The notes: a model not told the origin generated them from the sequence alone. A stretch of DNA of 8,482 nucleotides from an uncultured Eubacteriales bacterium (GCA_900548145.1 URJB01000077.1:1-8482); one strand, 5' to 3'. Positions 1 to 6,508 are shown, counted from the first letter of the stretch. Numbers and translations: made by a program.

Positions 1-39
1 ATCGTTTTCAAGGTTCGTTGCTCTCAAGCGAGCTTGTAC

Positions 40-68
40 ATAATACCACGTGCTCGTTTTTCTGTCAA
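40..68 (-). promoter_or_regulatory. Strong leftward promoter, stable-RNA-operon type
   Basis: Read on the minus strand there is a perfect -35 TTGACA (63-68), a 17-bp spacer, and a -10 TATTAT (40-45) preceded by TGG, which is an extended -10. Behind the -35 lie A/T tracts at 72-78, 80-88 and 92-98, about one helical turn apart, as in an UP element. Downstream, the transcript would contain ACCTTGAAAAC (near 5-15), a string common in Firmicutes rRNA leaders and spacers. The promoter itself is directly visible. That it serves an rRNA or other stable-RNA operon beyond the left edge is inference. Confidence 0.72.
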
Positions 69-71
69 CAC

Positions 72-98
72 TTTTTTTCAAAAATTTTGAGTTTTTTT
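72..98 (-). promoter_or_regulatory. Phased A/T tracts, probable UP element
   Basis: There are three A/T runs: T7 at 72-78, A5T4 at 80-88 and T7 at 92-98. Their centres are about 9-11 bp apart, immediately upstream of the leftward -35. This arrangement favours bending and contact with the RNA polymerase alpha subunit, and is typical of strong rRNA-type promoters. The function is inferred from position. Confidence 0.5.
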
Positions 99-177
99 GA
101 CTTTACGCATAAAACCCTGTCTTTTCAACGCTTTTGTCCCCGCAGTTTCAAAAAAACTGGCAGTTTTTGTCCAATGT

Positions 178-206
178 TTGCCCGCTTTCCGAAAATATGC
201 TATACT
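178..206 (+). promoter_or_regulatory. Extended -10 promoter for the flippase/MATE operon
   Basis: The -35 is TTGCCC (178-183, 4 of 6 consensus), the spacer is 17 bp, and the -10 is TATACT (201-206, 5 of 6) preceded by TGC, an extended -10 that compensates for the weak -35. The predicted transcript start is near 213, about 33 nt before the ATG at 246. Confidence 0.6.
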
Positions 207-234
207 GAAACCGCTCTTAGAGCCAAACCTGATC

Positions 235-241
235 GGAGAGG
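235..241 (+). promoter_or_regulatory. Ribosome binding site fixing the start at 246
   Basis: GGAGAGG lies 4 nt before the ATG at 246. The frame is open back to base 18, but upstream starts lack such a site and lie before the promoter, so 246 is the supported start. Confidence 0.7.
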
Positions 242-245
242 TAAT

Positions 246-1304
246 ATGAAACCAAGCATTAAAAGGCTCCTGAATTTTGCATTTCTGTTCCTTACCTTAG
301 GAATCGTTCTTTATATAGGTTTGAATGGCAATGACCTCAATGAACTGGGTCATGCCCTCAGCACCATCAGCCCGGTGTTTCTTCTATTATGTTTACTTGG
401 CTGGGTGCTGTACATCCTTACCGATGCACTGGCCGTCTACTTCTATCTGAAGCAGCAGGGTCACCCCGTCAAACTGTGGCAAAGCATCCACGCCGCCATT
501 ACGGGAATCTACTATTGTAATGTGACCCCCGGCGCTTCCGGCGGACAGCCGCTGGAGATTTACACCCTCCGCAAATACGGTGCGCCCATCGGCATCAGCG
601 GCTCGGCCATGGTGGTCAAGTTCATCTGTTTCCAGATGATCCTGCTGATTGCCGGGGTGATCCTCTGGGTCACGCACGGTGCCTTCGTCTCCGATCATAC
701 GCAGGGTTCCATCTGGTTCGTCATTCTGGGGTATCTGGTCAACTGTTTCTCCATCGGCATTGTGCTGATGATGTCCATCAGCCAGCGGGCCGTGCGTTGG
801 CTCATCGCCTTCTGCATCAAGATCGGCGTGAAACTTCACCTGTGCAAAAACCCCGAAGCCTCCACCGCCCGCTGGGAGGATCACTGCCAGACCTTCTTCT
901 ACAGCTTCCGCCAGCTGGTGCGCAGCCCGGTATCCCTGCTGACCCAATGCGGCGTAGCGCTCCTGCAGCTTTTTTCGCTGATGCTGCCGATCATCGCCGT
1001 CTACCACGCCTTCGGCCTGTCCGGGGTCAGTTCCATGGAGCTGATCACCATGGGCGTGCTCCTCTACATCGGCGCCAGCTACACGCCCCTGCCCGGCGCT
1101 TCCGGCGCGCAGGAGGGCGGCTTCGCAGTTCTCTTCAAGGGCATCTTCCCGGATGCGCGGCTGTTTGTCGCTTTGCTCATCTGGCGGTTCTCTACTTATT
1201 ATTTGAACGTGATCGTCGGCGCTGTGGTCGCCACGGTCTCCAGCATCCGCGGCATCAAAAACGCATCCGATACGCAAGAAGGTGTTTCCAACGAACAGTC
1301 CTGA
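246..1304 (+). CDS. Flippase-like / LPG synthase transmembrane-domain membrane protein (UPF0104)
   Basis: This 352-residue polytopic membrane protein resembles the transmembrane (flippase) half of MprF/AglD-type proteins (family PF03706). It has roughly eight hydrophobic segments, for example near residues 10-26, 43-66, 118-143, 156-178, 232-255, 264-280 and 304-334. Two family-type glycine/proline motifs are visible: TPGASGGQPLE (94-104) and PLPGASGAQEGGFA (281-294). No C-terminal aminoacyl-transferase domain is present, so it is the membrane part alone, as in many Firmicutes paralogues. Members are thought to move lipids or lipid-linked polymers across the membrane, but the substrate here cannot be read from the sequence. 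The start at ATG 246 is chosen from the ribosome binding site and promoter just upstream. It overlaps the next gene, a MATE transporter, by 23 bp, so the two are probably co-transcribed and coupled. Family assignment is firm; exact function is not. Confidence 0.88.
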   Translation: MKPSIKRLLNFAFLFLTLGIVLYIGLNGNDLNELGHALSTISPVFLLLCLLGWVLYILTDALAVYFYLKQQGHPVKLWQSIHAAITGIYYCNVTPGASGGQPLEIYTLRKYGAPIGISGSAMVVKFICFQMILLIAGVILWVTHGAFVSDHTQGSIWFVILGYLVNCFSIGIVLMMSISQRAVRWLIAFCIKIGVKLHLCKNPEASTARWEDHCQTFFYSFRQLVRSPVSLLTQCGVALLQLFSLMLPIIAVYHAFGLSGVSSMELITMGVLLYIGASYTPLPGASGAQEGGFAVLFKGIFPDARLFVALLIWRFSTYYLNVIVGAVVATVSSIRGIKNASDTQEGVSNEQS

Positions 1305-2673
1305 TTCTTCCTCTGTTTCTTCTCATTCTTCTTCCGCCATGCTCTTTTCCCGGGACGCGCTGGTTCGGCTGATCGTCCCGCTGGTCATTGAGCAGCTGTT
1401 GGCCATCTGCATCGGCATGGCGGATACCATCATGGTCACCTCCGTCTCCGAGTCGGCCGTGTCCGCCGTTTCGCTGGTGGATTCCATCAATATCCTGCTG
1501 ATCCAGCTTTTTTCCGCCATGGCTACCGGCGGTGCTGTGGTCGCCGCCCAATATCTGGGCCGCAGAGATCAAAACAACGCCTGCAAAGCCGCCAAGCAGC
1601 TCATGTATTCTTCCGTCCTGATCGCGATGGTCATCGGCGCGCTGGCCGTGCTCTTCTGCCGCCCCCTCCTGCAGCTGTGCTTTGGAGCGCTGGCCCCTTC
1701 CACCATGGCCTACTGTGAAATTTACTTTCTGCTGTCCGCCCTCAGTTACCCGGCGCTGGCGGCCTATAACGCGGGCGCGGCGCTGCTGCGGGCCATGGGC
1801 AACAGCAAGGCCAGTATGTTCACTTCCCTTCTGATGAACATGACCAACGTCATCGGCAACGCGATTCTAATCTACGGCTTCAAGATGGAAGTTGCCGGCG
1901 CGGCCACTGCTTCCCTTCTGTCCCGCATTTTGGGAGCCGTCATCATGCTGCGGATGATGCTCAACGCCCATGCCCCCATCCACATCAAGCGCATCACCCA
2001 TCCCGAGTTCGACTTTTCCATGATCCGCCTGATCTTCCGTCAGGGCATCCCCAACGGTCTGGAAAACAGTATGTTCCAGATCGGCAAGCTGCTGGTGGCG
2101 GGCATTGTGGCCCTCTTCGGCGAAAGCATCATCGCTGCCAACGCCATCGGTAATACTATAACCACGTTCTTCCAGCTGCCCGGCAGCGCCATTGGTCTCG
2201 CCATGGTCACGGTCGTCGGCCAGTGCATCGGCGCAGGCGAAAAGGAACAGGCCCGCTACTATACCAAACGGCTGGTTTCGCTGGTCTGGGTTCTCCTGCT
2301 GATCTGCGATATCTTCCTTTACATTTTTATTCCCAATCTGGCGACCCTGTTCAATCTGAGCTCCGAAGCCATTTCCGCCTGTGTGGAGATTCTCCGCCTG
2401 TACTCCATCATGGCTTCCCTCTTCTGGACGTTAAGCTTTACCCTGCCAAATGCCCTGCGTGCCGCCGGAGATTCCCGCTTCACCATGCTGGTGTCCATGG
2501 TCTCCATGTGGGCCGTCCGGGTAGGCCTGAGCTACTTCTTCGTTTATCAGCTGAATATGAAGCTGACCGGCGTCTGGCTGGCCATGTGTCTGGACTGGGT
2601 CGTCCGTGCAATCGCTTTCGTCTGGCGCTATTGCAGCGGCAAATGGCTCCACAAAAAGGTCATTGATCTGTAA
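1282..2673 (+). CDS. MATE family efflux transporter
   Basis: This protein is 463 residues from GTG 1282, or 444 from ATG 1339, close to the usual 440-470 of MATE antiporters. These export drugs, dyes or metabolites across the cytoplasmic membrane in exchange for Na+ or H+. The sequence shows about 12 hydrophobic segments in two MatE repeats (roughly residues 30-190 and 255-420). The N-terminal pattern VIEQLLAICIGMADTIMV (35-52) and the repeat-end motifs AQYLGRRD (89-96) and GQCIGAGEKEQA (near 312) are typical of the family. The start is uncertain. GTG 1282 overlaps the upstream gene but has no spaced ribosome binding site and adds a Ser-rich tail. ATG 1339 gives the family-like N-terminus MLFSRDALVRL but also lacks an obvious site. 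Either way the gene probably depends on coupling to the flippase-like gene. A strong terminator follows 14 nt after the stop. The substrate is unknown. Confidence 0.9.
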   Translation: MFPTNSPDSSSVSSHSSSAMLFSRDALVRLIVPLVIEQLLAICIGMADTIMVTSVSESAVSAVSLVDSINILLIQLFSAMATGGAVVAAQYLGRRDQNNACKAAKQLMYSSVLIAMVIGALAVLFCRPLLQLCFGALAPSTMAYCEIYFLLSALSYPALAAYNAGAALLRAMGNSKASMFTSLLMNMTNVIGNAILIYGFKMEVAGAATASLLSRILGAVIMLRMMLNAHAPIHIKRITHPEFDFSMIRLIFRQGIPNGLENSMFQIGKLLVAGIVALFGESIIAANAIGNTITTFFQLPGSAIGLAMVTVVGQCIGAGEKEQARYYTKRLVSLVWVLLLICDIFLYIFIPNLATLFNLSSEAISACVEILRLYSIMASLFWTLSFTLPNALRAAGDSRFTMLVSMVSMWAVRVGLSYFFVYQLNMKLTGVWLAMCLDWVVRAIAFVWRYCSGKWLHKKVIDL

Positions 2674-2687
2674 ACCCCTTGCAAATT

Positions 2688-2726
2688 AAAGGGTGGTTCC
2701 TCTATGGGAACCACCCTTTGTTTTTC
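2688..2726 (+). terminator. Intrinsic terminator of the flippase/MATE operon
   Basis: A perfect 13-bp stem pairs AAAGGGTGGTTCC (2688-2700) with GGAACCACCCTTT (2707-2719) around a 6-nt loop, followed by G and T5 (2721-2725). It begins 14 nt after the MATE stop codon. On the minus strand the tail is only TTTAATTT, so it acts mainly rightward. Confidence 0.93.
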
Positions 2727-3320
2727 AGAATTAGCCCGCCTCCATTCACTCGCTGCAAAAACTATGTCTATCGTCCCCACCACCTGTGAGCTACTGACCG
2801 TCCGCAACGGTTGTGTCCACCCGGGTGTCTGTCTGGGTTTAATGGTTCGCAAGGAAGCCACAATACGGATTGTTCGGGGGCAGTCCGCATTTGGCAGACT
2901 GGCTTTTTCCAAAACATTTGAGAACTCCACCATCCGGCAGATAAAACTGCCGAAGGCAGCTTGCGCTTGGCTGCTGTCATTCGAAACAAAATTAAGTATG
3001 GCCGCGCCAAAGGCAACATTGGAAGTCGCGAAGCAGAGTTTCTAACCCCTATGCCGCGTGCGCTTTCCCTGCGAACCTGCCCTGCAGCCCGTCAGAGCCT
3101 TTCGGTCGTCTGAGATGATTTTCTCCACGGAACCGTCCTTCTTCCTATTCCAAAAGAAACCTGCAGTCATAGTCCGGCTGCCCCGTTTCACGGCGCGCTA
3201 GACCACCATCTCCAATGCCGGCACCGTTCTTCGCTCTTTCTTTTTCCCTGTTGACCATTTTCCCGCCATTCTTCCTGTTTTCACACCGCCGCTTTCTTCC
3301 CGCAAACCATCCGTCTATTA
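2727..3320. other. Long intergenic stretch with clustered short hairpins; no convincing gene
   Basis: Between the operon terminator and the LTA-synthase terminator no frame has both a ribosome binding site and family-like content. Open frames exist on both strands (2704-3045 plus; 2628-2933 and 2768-3019 minus) but overlap one another and lack start signals. Visible structure includes ACCGT/ACGGT (2797-2811), the palindrome CACCCGGGTG (2818-2827), ACAAT/ATTGT (2860-2873), CAGTC/GACTG (2881-2901), CTGCC/GGCAG (2947-2959) and GCAGC/GCTGC (2956-2974). On the minus strand, TCAGA/TCTGA (3092-3113) encloses a CC-GAAA-GG tip. It could be a structured RNA, a dispersed repeat, or degenerate sequence. 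Confidence 0.4.
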
Positions 3321-3371
3321 TAAGAAAAGCGGGCGCTTCCCTCCTTTTCGAAGACGGAACCGCCCGCTTTG
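3320..3371 (-). terminator. Intrinsic terminator of the LTA-synthase-family gene
   Basis: A 10-bp stem pairs AAAGCGGGCG (3326-3335) with CGCCCGCTTT (3361-3370). It is extended past one C/C mismatch by TTCC/GGAA (3337-3340 with 3356-3359). On the minus strand it is followed by TTTTCTTAT, a U-rich tail. It starts 8 nt beyond the stop codon of the gene ending at 3379. The plus-strand side has no T-run. Confidence 0.85.
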
Positions 3372-3378
3372 TATTCCC

Positions 3379-5664
3379 TTATTTTTCCCGTACCAGCGCC
3401 GCCTGGTTTTCCCGCAGGTAGGCCTGTATGCTTTCACTCGTTACCGCTGCCAGTTTCTTTCGTTCGATCGTCAGCACCAAATGGCCTTCCCCATCCAGTC
3501 CGTACTGCTTCGCCTTGTGCAGCCCGTAGGACGGCTGCCAGCCCCAGCATTCCTCTCCCGCCAGCAGTGTCATCACGCCGTCGGTTCCAAAACGCTTTTC
3601 GCTTTTCACGATCACATAAGGGCGATACCAGCGGTCTTCCTCGACGATATAGCCGCTTTCCCATACTGGCTCCGTCTCGTATTCGATACGGGCGCTTTCC
3701 CGCAGAAGCCCGTCCGTTCCGTCAAAGGTCATTTCCCGGCTCTGATTATAAAGTTTGCCATTCCCGTTCTGCAAAATACACTGCAGCGTCAGTTCCTTTT
3801 CGGTTTTCTGCAGGCAGGGATTATCCCTGGCAATGCCGTCCGCCACCAGCCGGAATTTCTGGGTGGGGTCTTTCAGCTTGGCGCGGACGTAGACCCTGTC
3901 CCCCACCTCCGCCGTCTCGAAGCCTTCCAGCTCCATTTTGCCGCCAATGGCATAGTCCGGGCTTGCCGGGTGGATGTCCGCCATCTGATAGGCGTACTGC
4001 TTGCCGAACAGCGCGTCATAGCTGAGCAGATCGTAGGTCTCATCCTCCGTCACGCCCTGCTGCCGCAGCCGTTCCACATAGCTGAAGAACGGATCGTCGT
4101 TCAGCCCCGTCAGGGTCAAAGCGTATGCGCCCAGTTGCCACGCCATCATGTCTTCTTCCCCGGCCAGATTCTCCCGGTTGCTCCAAATAAAGTAAGGCGC
4201 TTCGTGGGCCGCGGCGCTGCCGATGGGCACACCCAGCTCCTCGTAGGTCTCCATGCCCAGCGGGGCCAGATGATCCCCGAAGAAGATCACCGTCACCGGC
4301 TCAGGGTAGCTGCGCAGCTCCTCGATCCACTCCGCCAGCGCCGCGTCCGTCTGGGTCAGCAGATAGCAATAGTTGTTGGCGGCGATCAGGCTTTCCTCGC
4401 TCAGTTCATTGGTAAAGGGAACCTCCGCCCCGTAGGTCTTGCGGAAGTCGTCGTATCCGTACCCGCCGTGGTTCTGCATCGTCAGACAGAAGACGAAGTC
4501 CCTTCCCGGCGTTTCCTCCATCTTGTCCATCACCGCCCGGAAATGATCCCGGTCGGAAATAAACATCCCCACCTTGGTAAAATCCCGCTGGGTGGTGTCG
4601 GTAGTATAGAAGCTCTGAAATCCCTCTTTGGCCAGATTTTCATAGCGGTTGTAGTATACGCCCGCATACCAGTGCAGGGCCGTGGCCGTCATTCCCTTTT
4701 CCCGCAGCACGCTGGCCAGACTGTTCATTTCCGGCAGACCCATCGAGTAGGGGTTCACCGTGTACTGGGATTTCAGTCCCGTCAGCACCTCGAACTCCGT
4801 CTCGCTGGTGCCTCCGCCCACCTTGGGCACATAGATTTTCCCATGACGGCTTTCCTGCTGCAATCGGTTATAGTACGGGGTCAATTCTCTGGTAAAGTTC
4901 AGATACTGCCCAAGAATTTCCTGATCGGTGAAGGACTCGCTCAGCACCAGAATGACGTTGGGGATTTCGTCCCCCTGCACGGTCTGTTTCAGTGCTTCCG
5001 CTTTCAGCGTCCGATAGGCTTCTTCCGTCTTTTCCTTCGAATAATCCACCCTCATGGTAGCGTGGCGGTAGTTTTCCGCCGCGAAGGCCGTATACAGGCA
5101 GCCGTCATGCTGGGCCTGATCCACCATATCATAGCGGTTTCCACCCCCGGCCAGTTCGTAGGTGCACAGGAAGGGCGTACCCACCGCCAGCATCAGTCCC
5201 GCCAGCGGCAGAACGAACCACCGCCGCTCCCGCTTTTGCTTCAGCAGGAAGACTGCCGCCGTCATAGCCACCGCCGTGCCGATGACCCACGCCCACAGCC
5301 GCGCCATGTCGAAATGGAAGTCCATCCCGCCCATGGTTTCCAGCGCCTCGTGAATTTGGGTCACATCCGTCAGAAGGATTGGCTCCAGCCGGTAGATCAG
5401 CTTATAGTAATTCGCCATGCCCAGCACGGCGCACAGCAGATTCAATCCCAGCCACAGGCTGATCCGAACCCGCATCGACCGAAAATGGGAGATCAGCAGA
5501 CACAGCCCCAGCAAAAACAGATAGTTCAGCACCGCCATCAGCGGTTCGCCCGTCATCCAGCGAAAGACGGCGTTCAGGTCTCCCCGCGCCATGCCTTCCA
5601 GCACGATCAGGCACAGCAGCGGCTCGATCAGAATGCCCGCAATCTCCGCCCAGCGTTTTTTCAT
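3379..5664 (-). CDS. LTA synthase / sulfatase family membrane protein with C-terminal extension
   Basis: This 761-residue protein has about five N-terminal membrane segments (near 7-26, 43-60, 68-87, 122-141 and 149-168), then an extracytoplasmic alkaline-phosphatase-fold sulfatase domain (about 235-530). This is the plan of LtaS-type enzymes, which transfer glycerol-phosphate from phosphatidylglycerol onto a growing polymer outside the membrane. Matching family residues are Glu243 in LSESFTD, the likely nucleophile Thr286 in GGGTSETEFE, His399 in QNHGGY, and Asp464-His465 in FFGDHLAP. It is over 100 residues longer than S. aureus LtaS; residues about 560-761 form an extra, soluble-looking region I do not recognise. 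The start at 5664 is preferred over an in-frame ATG at 5706 because GGAGGG lies 6 nt upstream and 5706 falls inside the -10 box. It is a single-gene unit with its own promoter and terminator. It could be a related phosphoglycerol transferase rather than the true LTA synthase. Confidence 0.88.
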   Translation of the reverse strand: MKKRWAEIAGILIEPLLCLIVLEGMARGDLNAVFRWMTGEPLMAVLNYLFLLGLCLLISHFRSMRVRISLWLGLNLLCAVLGMANYYKLIYRLEPILLTDVTQIHEALETMGGMDFHFDMARLWAWVIGTAVAMTAAVFLLKQKRERRWFVLPLAGLMLAVGTPFLCTYELAGGGNRYDMVDQAQHDGCLYTAFAAENYRHATMRVDYSKEKTEEAYRTLKAEALKQTVQGDEIPNVILVLSESFTDQEILGQYLNFTRELTPYYNRLQQESRHGKIYVPKVGGGTSETEFEVLTGLKSQYTVNPYSMGLPEMNSLASVLREKGMTATALHWYAGVYYNRYENLAKEGFQSFYTTDTTQRDFTKVGMFISDRDHFRAVMDKMEETPGRDFVFCLTMQNHGGYGYDDFRKTYGAEVPFTNELSEESLIAANNYCYLLTQTDAALAEWIEELRSYPEPVTVIFFGDHLAPLGMETYEELGVPIGSAAAHEAPYFIWSNRENLAGEEDMMAWQLGAYALTLTGLNDDPFFSYVERLRQQGVTEDETYDLLSYDALFGKQYAYQMADIHPASPDYAIGGKMELEGFETAEVGDRVYVRAKLKDPTQKFRLVADGIARDNPCLQKTEKELTLQCILQNGNGKLYNQSREMTFDGTDGLLRESARIEYETEPVWESGYIVEEDRWYRPYVIVKSEKRFGTDGVMTLLAGEECWGWQPSYGLHKAKQYGLDGEGHLVLTIERKKLAAVTSESIQAYLRENQAALVREK

Positions 5665-5670
5665 GCCATT

Positions 5671-5676
5671 CCCTCC
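5671..5676 (-). promoter_or_regulatory. Ribosome binding site deciding the start at 5664
   Basis: On the minus strand GGAGGG is separated by 6 nt (AATGGC) from the ATG at 5664. This supports the shorter 761-residue product rather than initiation 14 codons upstream at 5706. Confidence 0.85.
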
Positions 5677-5696
5677 AAAGTCATCCGCTTTTTTCA

Positions 5697-5988
5697 ACCC
5701 CGGCATTTTACCACATCAGGCGCTTCCTCACAACCGGAATTCGTAGCCGCATGGCCGCGCGTATCATTTGCGTTTTCTGCCGCGAAAAAAGCTCCATACT
5801 GGCGCTGGATGCTTTCATCATGCTTTTGTTGCAAGAATTCTTAGCGTTTCTTTCCATTTACCGGTCTTTTCATGATTTGGCCGTTTTTCAAGAATGACTT
5901 GAAGGCAAATCTCCCATTGGTGCAGCCTCTCGGCGCTGGCATGTATGTCAATGCTTCCTTTCCAGTTAAAACCCTGTTTCGCCCTTCA
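5697..5988 (-). pseudogene. Possible frameshifted coding remnant or dispersed repeat
   Basis: On the minus strand one frame is open for 55 codons between TGA codons at 5988-5986 and 5820-5818, with no ATG, GTG or TTG in it. It reads as protein-like sequence containing ERLHQWEICLQVILEKRPN. A second frame is open for 48 codons (5840-5697) and contains ESIQRQYGAFFAAEN. The two overlap near 5818-5840, as if a single reading frame had been shifted there. The second frame runs through the promoter of the LTA-synthase-family gene. I see no ribosome binding site. This could be a decayed gene, a repeat element, or chance; I do not recognise a family. Confidence 0.3.
5705..5733 (-). promoter_or_regulatory. 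Promoter of the LTA-synthase-family gene
   Basis: On the minus strand the -35 is TTGTGA (5728-5733, 4 of 6), the spacer is 17 bp, and the -10 is TAAAAT (5705-5710, 5 of 6) preceded by TGG (extended -10). The predicted transcript start near 5698 leaves a leader of about 34 nt containing the ribosome binding site. Confidence 0.65.
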
Positions 5989-5998
5989 TCGGACGATG

Positions 5999-6217
5999 TT
6001 ACAAAAACATTTTTTCAAGATTGACATCAAGTCCAAACTCTTCCAAATTGTCTGCACGACACATCAGCTCATTTTTAATCGTATCGAGTGTTTCGTAATA
6101 TGCCAGTTTTTTCCCCTCATAAAATTCGGATTCCGGGTTTTCCTTTGCTTCTTTCAGTGCATCATTAGCATTGTCAATGACCCTTGCAATGATATACTGA
6201 AACTCAGATTCATTCAT
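5999..6217 (-). CDS. Small acidic helical protein of unknown function
   Basis: This is a 72-residue product, mostly charged and predicted helical, with stretches such as ARVIDNANDALKEAKENPES and EGKKLAYYETLDTIKNEL. It has no signal peptide or membrane segment, so it is probably cytoplasmic. I do not recognise a family. The open frame extends upstream to 6343, but ATG 6217 is chosen because AGGGGTGG lies 5 nt before it, and because a promoter (-10 at 6279-6284) leaves the alternative ATG 6274 essentially at the transcript start. The gene is more AT-rich than its neighbours, which may indicate acquisition. It is transcribed divergently from the rph fusion gene. No clear terminator follows it before the next leftward gene. 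That it is a real gene is supported by promoter, ribosome binding site and protein-like composition. Confidence 0.7.
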   Translation of the reverse strand: MNESEFQYIIARVIDNANDALKEAKENPESEFYEGKKLAYYETLDTIKNELMCRADNLEEFGLDVNLEKMFL

Positions 6218-6222
6218 CCTAT

Positions 6223-6230
6223 CCACCCCT
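6223..6230 (-). promoter_or_regulatory. Ribosome binding site of the small gene
   Basis: On the minus strand AGGGGTGG is followed by 5 nt (ATAGG) and then ATG 6217. This site selects the 72-residue product over longer in-frame alternatives. Confidence 0.6.
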
Positions 6231-6278
6231 ATTTTCAGTTCTTCCATCTTCTCTGCAAACATCAGCAAATTCATATTT

Positions 6279-6306
6279 ATTATATCACTCCCCCCAGTCT
6301 TTTCAA
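6279..6306 (-). promoter_or_regulatory. Promoter of the small gene
   Basis: On the minus strand the -35 is TTGAAA (6301-6306, 5 of 6), the spacer is 16 bp, and the -10 is a perfect TATAAT (6279-6284). The predicted start near 6272 gives a leader of about 55 nt. Confidence 0.7.
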
Positions 6307-6383
6307 CGCTTTCAATCCCCTCTTTCTGCTTCCCGCCCAGCACCGGCCGTTATCGTCCTTCCGTGCCGCCCGACGCTCTTCGA

Positions 6384-6414
6384 CTTCCCCCACCTTCCCC
6401 CACATTTCCCCCAA
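6384..6414 (+). repeat. 10-bp C-tract tandem repeat upstream of the rph promoter
   Basis: CTTCCCCCAC occurs twice back to back (6384-6393 and 6394-6403), followed by a third imperfect copy, ATTTCCCCCAA (6404-6414). The array ends 4 bp before the rightward -35. A period of about one helical turn next to a promoter suits a protein-binding site or a DNA-shape element, but no regulator can be named. Confidence 0.55.
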
Positions 6415-6418
6415 AGCA

Positions 6419-6447
6419 TTGACTTTTCTCCCATCATCTATCATAAT
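6419..6447 (+). promoter_or_regulatory. Promoter of the rph-rdgB / phosphodiesterase operon
   Basis: The -35 is TTGACT (6419-6424, 5 of 6), the spacer is 17 bp, and the -10 is CATAAT (6442-6447, 5 of 6). The predicted start near 6454 leaves a leader of about 68 nt before the ATG at 6522. Confidence 0.7.
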
Positions 6448-6462
6448 GAAGCGAAATCCCTC

Positions 6463-6489
6463 AAACCGGTTTTTCGAGCATGCCGGTTT
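6463..6489 (+). promoter_or_regulatory. Leader hairpin upstream of rph-rdgB
   Basis: AAACCGG (6463-6469) pairs with CCGGTTT (6483-6489) around a 13-nt loop, inside the predicted leader and ending 19 nt before the ribosome binding site. It does not cover that site. It might stabilise the message or act as a weak attenuator, but the T-run after it is only 4 nt and belongs partly to the stem. Confidence 0.35.
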
Positions 6490-6508
6490 TCCATTTCGAT
6501 CATTCGAC

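Noticed and set aside
143..168. CAGTTT/AAACTG hairpin followed by T5, read as a terminator.
   Set aside because: The stem is only 6 bp and AT-rich, and it sits between two divergent promoters with no transcript arriving from the left on the plus strand that would need ending.
2688..2719. AGGGTGGTTCC resembles the T-box antiterminator consensus.
   Set aside because: It lies directly after a stop codon, forms one arm of a perfect terminator stem, lacks the rest of the T-box consensus, and has no specifier stem or downstream aminoacyl-tRNA-related gene on that strand.
2704..3045. A 113-codon plus-strand open frame after the MATE gene.
   Set aside because: Its start lies inside the intrinsic terminator stem-loop, it has no ribosome binding site, and its composition is not protein-like in any family I recognise.
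3317..3322. A perfect TATAAT on the minus strand near the LTA-synthase terminator.
   Set aside because: No -35-like hexamer lies 16-18 bp upstream; the site coincides with the U-rich tail of the terminator.
3481..5844. A 787-codon open frame on the plus strand opposite the LTA-synthase-family gene.
   Set aside because: It is a shadow of the minus-strand gene, which carries the catalytic motifs, promoter, ribosome binding site and terminator. The plus frame is rich in His, Gln, Arg and Pro and has no start signals.
6384..6414. G-quadruplex on the minus strand from the G5 runs.
   Set aside because: Only three G runs are close together, so a standard four-run intramolecular quadruplex is not clearly possible.
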